Assembly (NCBI GenBank): GCA_032055545.1
Contig: DAMBQR010000010.1
Span: 19,252-83,251 of the forward strand
Reading direction: 5' to 3'
From: Pseudescherichia sp032055545
Lineage (GTDB): Bacteria > Pseudomonadota > Gammaproteobacteria > Enterobacterales > Enterobacteriaceae
DNA length: 64,000 bases
The notes beneath the pieces are model-generated. The model searched no databases. It was not told where the DNA came from and saw only the letters and a list, made by a program, of their open reading frames with translations. Below are positions 51,364-60,702 of this stretch, in pieces (position 1 is the first letter of the stretch; the number at the start of each line of letters is the position of its first letter). The position numbers and the translations under genes were made by a program.

Positions 51364-53010
51364 ATGTCGATAAAATCTTTTCACTATCAGGATCCTTTCC
51401 CCCTCGCAAAGGATGAAACCGAATACTATCTGCTTACTCGTGACCACGTCTCCGTATCGGAGTTTGACGGCCATGAGATCCTCAAAGTTGACCCCCAGGC
51501 GCTGACCCTGCTGGCGCAGCAGGCGTTCCATGACGCGTCGTTTATGCTGCGTCCGGCGCACCAGCAGCAGGTAGCAGATATCCTCGCCGACCCGGAAGCC
51601 AGCGAAAACGATCGCTACGTGGCGCTGCAGTTTTTACGCAACTCAGATATTGCTGCGAAAGGCATTCTGCCAACCTGCCAGGATACCGGTACCGCCATTA
51701 TCAGCGGCAAGAAGGGCCAGCGGGTGTGGACCGGCGGCGGCGATGAAGCTGCTCTGGCGCGCGGCGTATACAACACCTATATCGAAGATAACCTGCGCTA
51801 CTCGCAGAACGCGGCGCTGGATATGTACCGCGAGGTCAATACCGGTACTAACCTGCCGGCACAGATCGATCTCTACAGCGTAGATGGCGACGAATATAAG
51901 TTTCTCTGCATCGCCAAGGGGGGCGGCTCGGCCAATAAGACCTATCTCTATCAGGAGACCAAGGCCCTGTTAACGCCGGGTAAACTGAAGGATTATCTGG
52001 TCGATAAGATGCGCACCCTGGGAACGGCGGCCTGTCCGCCGTATCATATTGCCTTTGTGATCGGCGGCACCTCGGCGGAAGCGACCCTGAAGACGGTTAA
52101 GCTCGCCTCGACCAAGTACTACGATGGCCTGCCTACCGAAGGCAATGAGCATGGTCAGGCTTTTCGCGACGTGGCGCTGGAGAACGAACTGCTGCGTGCC
52201 GCGCAGGATCTCGGCCTCGGCGCGCAGTTCGGCGGCAAATACTTTGCCCACGATGTGCGGGTGATCCGCCTGCCGCGCCACGGCGCATCCTGCCCGGTGG
52301 GCATGGGTGTCTCCTGCTCGGCGGACCGCAATATCAAAGCCAAAATCAACCGCGACGGGATCTGGATTGAGAAGCTGGAGCAAAATCCGGGCAAATACAT
52401 TCCTGAATCGCTGCGCCAGGCCGGCGAGGGCGAAGCGGTGCGCATCGATCTCAACCGTCCGATGCATGACATTTTGCTGCAGCTCTCCCAGTACCCGGTA
52501 TCAACCCGCCTGTCGCTGAGCGGCACCATTATCGTGGCCCGCGACATCGCTCACGCTAAGCTGAAAGAGCGCATGGATCGTGGCGAAGGCCTGCCGCAGT
52601 ACGTTAAAGATCACCCGATCTACTACGCTGGCCCGGCGAAAACGCCTGAGGGTTACGCCTCCGGCTCCCTCGGGCCGACCACGGCAGGGCGGATGGACTC
52701 TTACGTCGATCAGCTCCAGTCGGAGGGCGGAAGCATGATCATGCTGGCGAAGGGCAACCGTAGCCAGCAGGTGACCGATGCCTGCCACAAACACGGCGGT
52801 TTCTATCTCGGCAGCATTGGTGGCCCGGCGGCGGTGCTGGCCCAGGGCAGTATCCGCAGCCTGGAGTGCGTCGAGTATCCGGAGCTGGGTATGGAAGCCA
52901 TCTGGAAAATTGAGGTGGTCGATTTCCCGGCCTTCATCCTGGTGGATGATAAGGGCAACGACTTCTTCCAGCAGATCCACGCGTCGGCCTGTGCCCGCTG
53001 CGTGAAGTAA
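51364..53010 (+). CDS. fumA: Fumarase A, class I, [4Fe-4S]
   Basis: 548 residues, as in E. coli. Three cluster cysteines are conserved at the K-12 positions 105 (LPTCQDTG), 224 (GTAACPPYH) and 318 (GVSCSADRN). The main aerobic/microaerobic fumarase of the TCA cycle, oxygen-sensitive. Followed by a strong terminator and then fumC. Confidence 0.96.
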   Translation: MSIKSFHYQDPFPLAKDETEYYLLTRDHVSVSEFDGHEILKVDPQALTLLAQQAFHDASFMLRPAHQQQVADILADPEASENDRYVALQFLRNSDIAAKGILPTCQDTGTAIISGKKGQRVWTGGGDEAALARGVYNTYIEDNLRYSQNAALDMYREVNTGTNLPAQIDLYSVDGDEYKFLCIAKGGGSANKTYLYQETKALLTPGKLKDYLVDKMRTLGTAACPPYHIAFVIGGTSAEATLKTVKLASTKYYDGLPTEGNEHGQAFRDVALENELLRAAQDLGLGAQFGGKYFAHDVRVIRLPRHGASCPVGMGVSCSADRNIKAKINRDGIWIEKLEQNPGKYIPESLRQAGEGEAVRIDLNRPMHDILLQLSQYPVSTRLSLSGTIIVARDIAHAKLKERMDRGEGLPQYVKDHPIYYAGPAKTPEGYASGSLGPTTAGRMDSYVDQLQSEGGSMIMLAKGNRSQQVTDACHKHGGFYLGSIGGPAAVLAQGSIRSLECVEYPELGMEAIWKIEVVDFPAFILVDDKGNDFFQQIHASACARCVK

Positions 53011-53014
53011 CCTT

Positions 53015-53041
53015 AGACCGCCCAACCGGGCGGTTTTTTTT
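53015..53041 (+). terminator. fumA terminator
   Basis: ACCGCCC-AACC-GGGCGGT followed by T7. Confidence 0.9.
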
Positions 53042-53133
53042 GCCGCAGGCGTTTGAAAATCATCAATACTAATAACTCTTTGGGCAGGTGAGCAGTGCTG
53101 TAACCCACATCGCAACGTATTCAAGGAGCGTAT

Positions 53134-54537
53134 ATGACTTCGCATCGCAGTGAGAAAGATTCGATGGGCGCAATCGACGTCCCGGCAGACAAGCTATGGG
53201 GCGCGCAAACCCAGCGATCGCTCGAGCATTTTCGTATTTCGACCGAGAAAATGCCGGTCTCACTCCTCCGTGCGCTGGCCTTAACCAAGCGGGCCGCAGC
53301 TAAGGTTAATCAGGATCTGGGCCTGCTGGCCGCCGAGAAGGCGCAGGCCATCATCAGCGCGGCGGATGAGGTGCTCAACGGCGACCATCCAGACGCGTTT
53401 CCGCTGGCGATCTGGCAAACCGGCTCCGGCACCCAAAGCAACATGAACATGAACGAGGTGCTGGCGAACCGTGCCAGCGAGCTGCTGGGCGGCGAACGGG
53501 GGATGGCGCGTAAGGTGCATCCCAACGATGACGTTAATAAAAGCCAAAGCTCTAACGACGTCTTTCCTACCGCCATGCACGTGGCGTCGGTTATCGCCGT
53601 GCGGGAAGATCTGATCCCCTCGCTGCTGGAGCTGACCCGCACCCTGGCGGAAAAATCCCGTGCCTACGCCGACATCGTGAAAATCGGCCGTACCCATCTG
53701 CAGGATGCCACACCCCTGACGCTGGGCCAGGAGATTTCCGGCTGGGTGGCGATGCTGGAGCATAACCTGAAGCATATCGAAAATAGCCTGCCGCACCTGT
53801 CGGAGCTGGCCCTCGGCGGCACGGCCGTAGGGACCGGGCTGAATACCCATCCGGAATATGCCCATCGGGTGGCCGATGAGCTGGCGGCTATCACCGGCCA
53901 GGGATTTATCACCGCGCCGAATAAGTTTGAGGCGCTGGCAACCTGCGATGCGCTGGTGCATGCCCACGGCGCGTTGAAGGGGCTGGCGGCATCGCTGATG
54001 AAAATAGCCAACGACGTGCGCTGGCTGGCCTCCGGTCCGCGCTGCGGGATTGGTGAGATTGCCATTCCGGAAAACGAACCGGGCAGCTCCATCATGCCGG
54101 GCAAGGTCAACCCGACCCAGTGCGAGGCTCTGACCATGCTCTGTTGCCAGGTGATGGGCAACGACGTGGCGGTCAATATGGGCGGCGCATCGGGCAACTT
54201 TGAGCTGAACGTTTTCCGCCCGATGATTATCCACAACTTCCTGCAGTCGGTGCGCCTGCTGGCCGACGGTATGGAGAGCTTCAACGAGCACTGCGCCATC
54301 GGTATTGAGCCGAACCGGGCGCGTATCGATCAGCTTCTCAACGAGTCACTGATGCTGGTCACGGCCCTGAACACCCACATTGGTTACGACAAGGCGGCTG
54401 AAATCGCCAAGAAGGCGCACAAAGAGGGGCTGACTCTGAAGGCCTCGGCGCTGGCGCTGGGCTACCTGACCGAGGAGCAGTTTAATACCTGGGTACGCCC
54501 GGAGACCATGGTAGGCAGCATGACTTCCGGCAACTAA
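53134..54537 (+). CDS. fumC: Fumarase C, class II
   Basis: 467 residues, fumarase/aspartase superfamily. The signature loop GSSIMPGKVNP (with the catalytic Ser region) and the active-site His segment 'GRTHLQDATPLTLGQEISGW' are intact. It is cluster-free and oxidant-stable, replacing FumA under iron limitation or superoxide stress (SoxRS control in E. coli). CAAGGAGC precedes the ATG. It overlaps convergent tus by four bases. Confidence 0.97.
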   Translation: MTSHRSEKDSMGAIDVPADKLWGAQTQRSLEHFRISTEKMPVSLLRALALTKRAAAKVNQDLGLLAAEKAQAIISAADEVLNGDHPDAFPLAIWQTGSGTQSNMNMNEVLANRASELLGGERGMARKVHPNDDVNKSQSSNDVFPTAMHVASVIAVREDLIPSLLELTRTLAEKSRAYADIVKIGRTHLQDATPLTLGQEISGWVAMLEHNLKHIENSLPHLSELALGGTAVGTGLNTHPEYAHRVADELAAITGQGFITAPNKFEALATCDALVHAHGALKGLAASLMKIANDVRWLASGPRCGIGEIAIPENEPGSSIMPGKVNPTQCEALTMLCCQVMGNDVAVNMGGASGNFELNVFRPMIIHNFLQSVRLLADGMESFNEHCAIGIEPNRARIDQLLNESLMLVTALNTHIGYDKAAEIAKKAHKEGLTLKASALALGYLTEEQFNTWVRPETMVGSMTSGN

Positions 54538-55463
54538 TTAGCCACGTAGAGGTGCAGCCGGGGAATGATTAACGTCAGCGGCTGCGCCTCAGGCTTATAG
54601 CGGTGCTGGACGTTGTCGGCATCATAGTTCAGCAGCTCGCCGATGTCAGGCACCCGGCCGCCGCTCTCCTCGGCGATCAGCGCAATGATGGGGGTTGGAC
54701 AGGCATGCTGGACCTGTTTTTGCGAACCGGCGTACCAGACCCGGGCGATGGGCTGCACTTTTACAGGCCGTTTTATCTTTAGCCGGGCCTTCTGCGGCAG
54801 GGCGGCGATGTCGTTATACTCCTGCTCCAGCCGGGCCTGCCACTGCTCCCGCGTCCAGCCACCTACCGCCCGCGGCGCTTTTAAACTCTTCTCCAGCTGG
54901 GCCAGCACCTCATCACGGGTGAAATTCTTGATAATATGCTTGTTTGCCCAGCCAAAGCGCAGCGTCGCCGGATCGCGCAGGGCGGTCAGGGTCCGGTAGG
55001 CATTGAGCGTAATCAGGCCCGGCAGATGGTGGTGTACCCAGTCAAAGCGCGCCGCGGAGGGCAGGCCAGATTCGACGGTCACGATGTGCTCAAAGGTCGT
55101 TTTCAGGCTGTTAATCAGCCCAATGCGCGCCTCGAGGCTGTCGCGTGTCGCCAGCGTGGTCTGGTAGCAGATCACGCCCGGCAGGCGAACCGCCGCCTTG
55201 CTGCTGCGATTCTCCGACTGCTGCTGGATGAAAAGGTGAGAGAAGTGGTGCAGGGCGCGCTCGGCGGCACGCTTGCCCACATGCTGCCTGACCTGAATGG
55301 TGGTTAGCGGCTCATGCTCGGCCTCTTTGGTTACCTCTGGCAGCTCAAATACGCGTCCGGCCAGCAGCCGACATTCGCTCAGCTCGCTCTTTAGCTCCGC
55401 AAGCTCGCGCTCAATCTGGCGGAAGGTACTGTTTAAACGCTCAATCAGGTCGTAGCTGGCCAT
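54534..55463 (-). CDS. tus: Replication terminus-binding protein Tus
   Basis: 309 residues from ATG 55463 (K-12 length); a codon 12 bp upstream is less likely because it overlaps the Ter site. Highly conserved DNA-contact blocks include QQQSENRSSKAAVRLPG, 'GLITLNAYRTL', 'RFGWANKHIIKNF' and 'PVKVQPIARVWYAGSQKQVQ'. Bound to Ter it blocks DnaB helicase in one direction. Its Ter site overlaps the promoter region, the arrangement that makes tus autoregulated in E. coli. Confidence 0.97.
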   Translation of the reverse strand: MASYDLIERLNSTFRQIERELAELKSELSECRLLAGRVFELPEVTKEAEHEPLTTIQVRQHVGKRAAERALHHFSHLFIQQQSENRSSKAAVRLPGVICYQTTLATRDSLEARIGLINSLKTTFEHIVTVESGLPSAARFDWVHHHLPGLITLNAYRTLTALRDPATLRFGWANKHIIKNFTRDEVLAQLEKSLKAPRAVGGWTREQWQARLEQEYNDIAALPQKARLKIKRPVKVQPIARVWYAGSQKQVQHACPTPIIALIAEESGGRVPDIGELLNYDADNVQHRYKPEAQPLTLIIPRLHLYVAN

Positions 55464-55473
55464 GGTTAACCTC

Positions 55474-55490
55474 ATTAGTTACAACATACT
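55474..55490 (-). promoter_or_regulatory. Ter site (TerB-like) at the tus promoter
   Basis: Minus strand AGTATGTTGTAACTAAT, identical to the core of E. coli TerB (AGTATGTTGTAACTAA), preceded by AAA. It starts 11 bp upstream of the tus ATG and is oriented like tus. By analogy with TerB, forks moving right to left in this window should be blocked. Confidence 0.93.
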
Positions 55491-55540
55491 TTTATGTTAG
55501 CACACAGCGTTCGGTCAAGCCACAGAGTCAACAGGCTTTG

Positions 55541-55910
55541 GCACGGTCACGTCGGGTGGCGCTTCGCTTACCCGACCTACGGTCAGTGCAAGGGTGACAG
55601 GCCAGACTGTAGGCCGGATAAGGCGCAGCCGCCATCCGGCGTTATGGTGCGGTCACGTCGGGTGGCGCTTCGCTTACCCGACCTACGGTCAGTGCAGGGG
55701 TGACAGGCCAGACTGTAGGCCGGATAAGGCGCAGCCGCCATCCGGCGTTATGGTGCGGTCACGTCGGGTGGCGCTTCGCTTACCCGACCTACGACCAGTG
55801 CAAGGGTGACAGGCCAGCCTGTAGGCCGGATAAGGCGTTAGCCGCCATCCGGCGTTATGACTCGGTCGTGTCAGGTGTCGCTTCGCTTACCCGACCTACG
55901 GGCTACATAA
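55541..55910. repeat. 106-bp tandem REP/BIME-type array, about 3.5 copies
   Basis: A 106-bp unit starts at equivalent bases 55551, 55657 and 55763; a diverged partial copy begins at 55870. Each unit holds two hairpin motifs: GTCGGGTGG...ACCCGAC at its start and a REP core beginning GCCGGATAAGGCG and ending CCATCCGGC (55613-55640, 55719-55746, 55825-55853). Copies 1 and 2 are almost identical and copy 3 differs at a few bases. It fills the gap between the rstB stop and the Ter site/tus start. Apparent open frames inside are repeat artefacts. Confidence 0.9.
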
Positions 55911-55926
55911 ACAAAGGAGACGACGT

Positions 55927-57210
55927 TTAGATCGAATAGCACACGGGCCAGCTAAAAGTAAAGCGTGCGCCGCCCGACTTTGCCTCATCACACACTACCT
56001 CTCCGCCCATAGCCTGAGCGATAGAGCGTACAATTGCCAACCCCAGACCGCAGCCGCCGGTGGCCCGGTCCCGGCTTGGGTCAAGCCTGACAAAAGGCTC
56101 AAAGATACGTTCCCGCGCATCTGGCTCAATGCCCGGACCGTCATCCTCCACGATCAGGCTGGCCCGTGCACCGTCATGCCGGAGAACAATCTGCACGGTG
56201 CTCTCGCTATAGCGCAGGGCATTATTTACCAGGTTATCAAGTACGCGCTCCATCAGCCGCATATCCAGCGCACCGTAGTCACCTTCAGCGTCAGCCGACA
56301 GCATCAGCGCGCGGGCAGGGTTAAGGCTTTTTACATCATCCACATAGCTCGTGACCCAGCGGGGCAGATCCGGCTGGGAGAGCTGCAGCTCGTTTTGCGG
56401 ACGGTCGAGGCGGGCGTAGGTCAGCAGCTCCTCGATGAGAGCCTCCAGCTGCCCAATATCGCGGTTCAGCGCCAGCCGCTCGGCTTCCGTGAGGTTATCG
56501 CTCATCTCCAGACGGTAGCGCAGGCGTACCAGCGGGGTACGTAGCTCATGGGCAATGCCGTCGATCAGCTGCTTTTTGCTGGCAATCAGGGCGTTGATAT
56601 TGTCCGCCATCTGGTTAAATGCGACGCCAAGACGCTCGAAGCTCGAACCGTTGGCAAAATGGATACGCTCGTTCAGATGCCCGTTACCAAAACGTTGGGC
56701 GGCGGACTCCAGCCGCAGCATCTCCTGCCAGTGGGGACGCATCCAGATAAACACCGGGAAGGCGAGGGAGATAGCAATAAAGACCATCAGCAGGATGTCA
56801 AACAGTCGCATCTCATGCAGATAGAAGAGATAGGGGACCGGCCCTACCGCCAGCACGTAGTGGCTGCGGGGAATGCGCTGGATAAACGTATACTCTTCGT
56901 CCAGCGCCACAATATCCCCCTCGCGCAGACGCTGGGTAGTGGCTTGACTGAGGTGAAACTTATTCAGCGGCTCGATACGCATATCGAAAGAGAGGTTAAG
57001 ATCCATCTCCTTCAGCGTTCTGCTCCACTCGTGAGGCGGGATCTCTCGCAGCTCGCTGCGTATCAGGTAGAGGGAACTTTTCATTAGATCGTCCAGCGAC
57101 TGTCTGCCTGCGCGTTCAGCGGTGAATTTGTACACCAGGCCGACCAGCATGGTCATCACCAGAAAGCAGACAAACAGCAGCAGGTAAAACTGTACGAACA
57201 GCTTTTTCAT
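55927..57210 (-). CDS. rstB: Sensor histidine kinase RstB
   Basis: 427 residues from ATG 57210, overlapping the rstA stop by four bases (ATGA). Two membrane segments flank a periplasmic domain (~residues 30-135), then HAMP, the dimerisation H-box IDGIAHELRTPLVRLRYR with the phosphorylated His, N-box DNLVNNALRYS, and G-boxes 'VEDDGPGI' and 'GGCGLGLAIV'. Partner of RstA; in E. coli the pair belongs to the PhoPQ regulon. The C-terminus is a little shorter than in K-12. Confidence 0.96.
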   Translation of the reverse strand: MKKLFVQFYLLLFVCFLVMTMLVGLVYKFTAERAGRQSLDDLMKSSLYLIRSELREIPPHEWSRTLKEMDLNLSFDMRIEPLNKFHLSQATTQRLREGDIVALDEEYTFIQRIPRSHYVLAVGPVPYLFYLHEMRLFDILLMVFIAISLAFPVFIWMRPHWQEMLRLESAAQRFGNGHLNERIHFANGSSFERLGVAFNQMADNINALIASKKQLIDGIAHELRTPLVRLRYRLEMSDNLTEAERLALNRDIGQLEALIEELLTYARLDRPQNELQLSQPDLPRWVTSYVDDVKSLNPARALMLSADAEGDYGALDMRLMERVLDNLVNNALRYSESTVQIVLRHDGARASLIVEDDGPGIEPDARERIFEPFVRLDPSRDRATGGCGLGLAIVRSIAQAMGGEVVCDEAKSGGARFTFSWPVCYSI

Positions 57211-57926
57211 TGCGGGTTGTCCCACGCGTGCGGGGCGAAAAGGTAGCCCTTATTACGCACGGTTTTGATCCGGTATGGCTCGGTGGCGCTATCCAGCAGC
57301 TTTTTGCGCAGCCGCGAGATGGCCACGTCAACGCTGCGATCCAGCCCGTCATAACTTACGCCGCGCAGGTTTTTCAGTAGCGCATCGCGATCCATAATCT
57401 GCCCGGCGTGGGTCGCCAGCTCCCATAGCAGGTCAAAATCCGCGGTGGAGAGAGCCACCGGCTCGTTGGCTAACAGCACCTGGCGGTTAACGGGATCGAT
57501 AGACAAACTGCCAAATTTCAGCGCGTTGTGTGGTGTTAGCGATGCGACAGCGGGGCGCGTAGCGCCATTATTCTGGCGCAGATGAAGGCGCAGGCGTGCC
57601 AGCAGCACGGCGGGCGGGGTGGTTTTCAGGATATAATCGCTGGCTCCCATTTCGAGAGAGAGGATATGGTTCATATCGCTGTCGAGGGAGGTCAGGAGCA
57701 CGATAGGGCCTTGCCACTGGCCGCGCAGATCGCGGCAGAGGGTCATACCATCCTTGCCGGGGAGCATAATATCAAGCAGTACCAGTTCCGGATTTTCACG
57801 CAGGATGATCTCTTCGGCGCGATCGCCGCGCGTCTCCAGAACGACCTCAATATCATGCTTGCCAAGGTAGGCAGCAATCAGCGCACCCACTTCCGGGTCG
57901 TCTTCCACAAAAACGATCTTATTCAT
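57207..57926 (-). CDS. rstA: OmpR-family response regulator RstA
   Basis: 239 residues. Receiver domain with phosphoacceptor Asp52 (LVLLDIMLPGKDG), acidic pair EDD near the N-terminus and Lys of 'YILKTTPPA'. The C-terminal winged helix contains 'LLKNLRGVSYDGLDRSVDVA' and 'RTVRNKGYLF'-type 'IKTVRNKGYLF'. A possible PhoP half-site CGTTTA (57998-57993) and a 12-bp palindrome TGGAAGCTTCCA (57970-57981) lie upstream. Confidence 0.96.
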   Translation of the reverse strand: MNKIVFVEDDPEVGALIAAYLGKHDIEVVLETRGDRAEEIILRENPELVLLDIMLPGKDGMTLCRDLRGQWQGPIVLLTSLDSDMNHILSLEMGASDYILKTTPPAVLLARLRLHLRQNNGATRPAVASLTPHNALKFGSLSIDPVNRQVLLANEPVALSTADFDLLWELATHAGQIMDRDALLKNLRGVSYDGLDRSVDVAISRLRKKLLDSATEPYRIKTVRNKGYLFAPHAWDNPQ

Positions 57927-58052
57927 AGGTCATCATAAGGAACAAAAACGCCAACATACACCGCCTTGCTGGAAGCTTCCATTAATCTTTCATAAACGGC
58001 GGCGCTTCCGCTATGCTGGTCGCTACAATTTATAAAGAGTCAGGGACAAATC

Positions 58053-58388
58053 ATGGGGTTAGTGGTTAAAGCGGCGATTGGCGCACTGGTGGTCTTGCTG
58101 ATTGGCGTGTTAGCAAAAACAAAAAATTACTATATTGCTGGGCTGATCCCGCTGTTTCCTACTTTTGCGCTAATCGCGCACTATATCGTGGCCTCCGAGC
58201 GCGGTATTGAAGCGCTGCGTACCACGATAATTTTCGGTATGTGGGCGATTATTCCCTACTTCTTATACCTGCTGTCACTCTGGTATTTCACCGCCTCTCT
58301 GCGGCTGCCGCTGGCGCTGGGTGCAGCGGTACTCTGCTGGAGCCTCAGCGCCTGGCTGCTTATCTTCTGCTGGAGCCGCTTCCACTAG
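58053..58388 (+). CDS. ydgC: GlpM-family inner-membrane protein YdgC
   Basis: 111 residues with four membrane segments; 'LAKTKNYYIAGLIPLFPTFAL' is the GlpM-family core. Divergent from rstA and, at its 3' end, overlapping folM by four bases. Function unclear; in Pseudomonas GlpM affects alginate production. Confidence 0.92.
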   Translation: MGLVVKAAIGALVVLLIGVLAKTKNYYIAGLIPLFPTFALIAHYIVASERGIEALRTTIIFGMWAIIPYFLYLLSLWYFTASLRLPLALGAAVLCWSLSAWLLIFCWSRFH

Positions 58389-59107
58389 CGCAGCGGGCGC
58401 CCGCCGTCGAGAGCAAAGCTGCGGCCGGTCACGAACCGGCTGGTAAGCAGGTAGTCGATGAGATCGATTACCTCTTTCTCGCCGGGGGCAATTTTCATCA
58501 GCGACTTATTCAGGGCCTTCTGCCGATACTCAGCGTCATCCCCCTCGTTGAACAGAATCAGCGACGGGGCGATCGAGTTTACTTTCACCTCTGGGGCCAG
58601 CTTGCGGGCAAACGAGCGGGTCATATTATCCAGCGCCGCCTTGCTGGCCGCATAGGCGATATGCTTATCGCTGCCGCGCTCAACGACATAGTCGGTAAAG
58701 TGGATAATGTCACCGCCAGCGTGACCGTGGCCGCGCAGCAGGTTTTCCAGGGCATGATTCAGCAGATACGGAGCATGGACGTGGATCTGCATCATCGCGC
58801 AGAGCACCTCGGTGATCGGCGTGCCTGGCTTCTCCGGCACCCATGCACCAGCATTGTGGATAATGCCCCGCAGCCCGTGGGTAAGCGATTTTACCTGCTC
58901 GGCAAAGGCGAGAATGCCCTCATCGTGACAGAAATCCGCCTGAATGCAGACCGCGCCGGCCGCCTGTAAAACATCGATCGCCGGATAGGGGGTACGATAG
59001 CTAACAATAACCGGCTGCTGCTGGTTGAGAAAATGGTGGGCAATGGCAAGGCCAATACGGCGGCCGCCGCCGGTGATCAAAATCGGGCAGGGGTCGTTTC
59101 TTCCCAT
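58385..59107 (-). CDS. folM: Dihydromonapterin reductase FolM
   Basis: 240 residues, short-chain dehydrogenase. NADPH-binding ITGGGRRIGLAIA, catalytic Tyr/Lys in IAYAASKAALDNM, and NAG motif 'IIHNAGAW'. It reduces dihydromonapterin to tetrahydromonapterin and has weak dihydrofolate reductase activity. It lies 33 bp after arcD on the same strand. Confidence 0.94.
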   Translation of the reverse strand: MGRNDPCPILITGGGRRIGLAIAHHFLNQQQPVIVSYRTPYPAIDVLQAAGAVCIQADFCHDEGILAFAEQVKSLTHGLRGIIHNAGAWVPEKPGTPITEVLCAMMQIHVHAPYLLNHALENLLRGHGHAGGDIIHFTDYVVERGSDKHIAYAASKAALDNMTRSFARKLAPEVKVNSIAPSLILFNEGDDAEYRQKALNKSLMKIAPGEKEVIDLIDYLLTSRFVTGRSFALDGGRPLR

Positions 59108-59140
59108 CGTTATCTCCTTGGTTTGCAGCGCGGGGCAGCG

Positions 59141-60526
59141 TTACTGCCCCATCAGTATCCAGGTCGCCGGAAGAGCAGCAATGAGCAACAGCCCCATCAG
59201 CACCTTTTCGTGACGTTGTAACAAATCGCTTTGTGGGTGCGTACGGCGTGCATAGAGAAAGACCAGCAGGCCCGGTGCGTAGAGTACTACTGACAGCAGC
59301 AGATGCATAGGCCCGGAGGCATAGAGTAACCATAGGCCATAGATACAGGCACCGATACCCGTTGCCTGATGCAGCGGACGCTGGGCCACTTTTAACAGAT
59401 AGGCTCCCACGAGAAAATAAGGTACCAGAATCATCTCGGATGCGATGGTTAAAAGCGTATTGTAATCAGAACCTGTGAGCCAGATCAGAATAAGGCAGAT
59501 CTGTACGCTGGCATTGGTAAGCCACAGCGATGCCGAAGGGGCGTTGTTCTCATTCTGGCGAGCAAAGATACGCGGGAAGGCTTTATATTTCGCTGCCAGC
59601 AGCGGCACCTCTGCCGCCATGATAGTCCAGCTCAGGTAGGCCCCGCAGACGGAGACAATAAGCCCGGCGGCGATGATCACCTCACCCCAGGATCCCATCA
59701 TATCCACCATTAATCCAGCCATAGAGGGGTTACGCATCTCCGCCAGCTGCGGACGGGGCACGACCCCCAGCGACAGCAGGGTGACCAGCAGATAGACCGT
59801 CAGGGCGGCGATCACTGCCATCAGCGTGGCCCGGCCTACATCCTGCTTGTTGCGCGCCCGTGCGGAGACCACCACCGCGCCCTCGACGCCAATGAAGACC
59901 CACAGGGTAATGAGCATGGTGTTTTTCACCTGCTCCCACACAGGTACACCAAGCGCTACCCCGGTAAAATCAAGGCTGAACCTGTCGGCATTAAAGGCCA
60001 GCCCCGCCAGCACTACAAACAGGCCCAGCGGCACCAGCTTCGCCAGCGTAGCCGCCAGGTTAATGCTCGCCGCGGTTTGCACTCCGCGCAGCACCAGCCA
60101 GTGAACGATCCACAGCAGGCAGGAGGCACCAACGATAGATTGCCAGGTATTACCATCGCCAAACAGGCGCAGCGCTGGCGTATCGGTGAAGAAGCTTAAC
60201 GCTGAGAAGACGATAACCAGATAGGAGACGTTAGCGATCACCGCGCATAGCCAGTAGCCCCAGGCGGAGCAGAAACCAATCAGCTCGCCGAAACCTTCTC
60301 TGGCATAGGTAAATATCCCGCCATCGAGATCCGGGCGCAGGCGAGTGAGCAGCAGCATGGCAAAGGCCAGCAGCAGAATACCGACTCCGGTAATGGCCCA
60401 GCCGATCATCAGCGCGGCGGGGCTGGCGACGGCCGCCATGTTTTGCGGCAAGCTGAATACGCCCGCGCCCAGCATTGAACTTAAAACAAGCGCAGTCAGC
60501 GCGCTCAGGCCAAGTTTCTTTTCCAT
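59141..60526 (-). CDS. arcD: Putative arginine:ornithine antiporter ArcD (YdgI), APC family
   Basis: 461 residues, twelve hydrophobic segments. The APC signature 'LSSMLGAGVFSLPQNMA' near the N-terminus and 'VFIGVEGAVVVSARARNK' in the middle are typical of ArcD/lysine-type exchangers. AGGA gives normal spacing to ATG 60526 but only two bases to the ATG at 60532, so the former is preferred; this also matches K-12 YdgI. No other arginine-deiminase genes are nearby, so its exact substrates are inferred. Confidence 0.88.
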   Translation of the reverse strand: MEKKLGLSALTALVLSSMLGAGVFSLPQNMAAVASPAALMIGWAITGVGILLLAFAMLLLTRLRPDLDGGIFTYAREGFGELIGFCSAWGYWLCAVIANVSYLVIVFSALSFFTDTPALRLFGDGNTWQSIVGASCLLWIVHWLVLRGVQTAASINLAATLAKLVPLGLFVVLAGLAFNADRFSLDFTGVALGVPVWEQVKNTMLITLWVFIGVEGAVVVSARARNKQDVGRATLMAVIAALTVYLLVTLLSLGVVPRPQLAEMRNPSMAGLMVDMMGSWGEVIIAAGLIVSVCGAYLSWTIMAAEVPLLAAKYKAFPRIFARQNENNAPSASLWLTNASVQICLILIWLTGSDYNTLLTIASEMILVPYFLVGAYLLKVAQRPLHQATGIGACIYGLWLLYASGPMHLLLSVVLYAPGLLVFLYARRTHPQSDLLQRHEKVLMGLLLIAALPATWILMGQ

Positions 60527-60670
60527 TGGCATCCTGTTAAAAAAACAACAAATCCAGAATAAATATTTCGCCGGAGCGCATAAATAACGTGGATCATACT
60601 AAGGCGCGGGATTTTACGTAGTGGAAGATGCGCATGCAATGATGTATGGCAGAAATTTGCAGAAATGGAA

Positions 60671-60696
60671 GAAAAAGGCGGCTTCAGCCGCCTTTT
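60671..60696 (-). terminator. ydgH terminator
   Basis: Minus strand AAAAGGCGGC-TGAA-GCCGCCTTTTTC, close behind the ydgH stop. Confidence 0.85.
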
Positions 60697-60702
60697 GGAG
60701 AA

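Noticed and set aside
53281..54291. 336-codon minus-strand frame antisense to fumC
   Set aside because: fumC is full-length and unmistakable; the antisense frame has no family features.
55541..55910. Possible CRISPR array
   Set aside because: The whole 106-bp unit is repeated, with no unique spacers, and no cas genes are nearby.
55494..55930. Three overlapping plus-strand open frames of about 70 codons with repeated sequence
   Set aside because: They are readings of the 106-bp REP array and carry the repeat's own periodicity; no ribosome sites.
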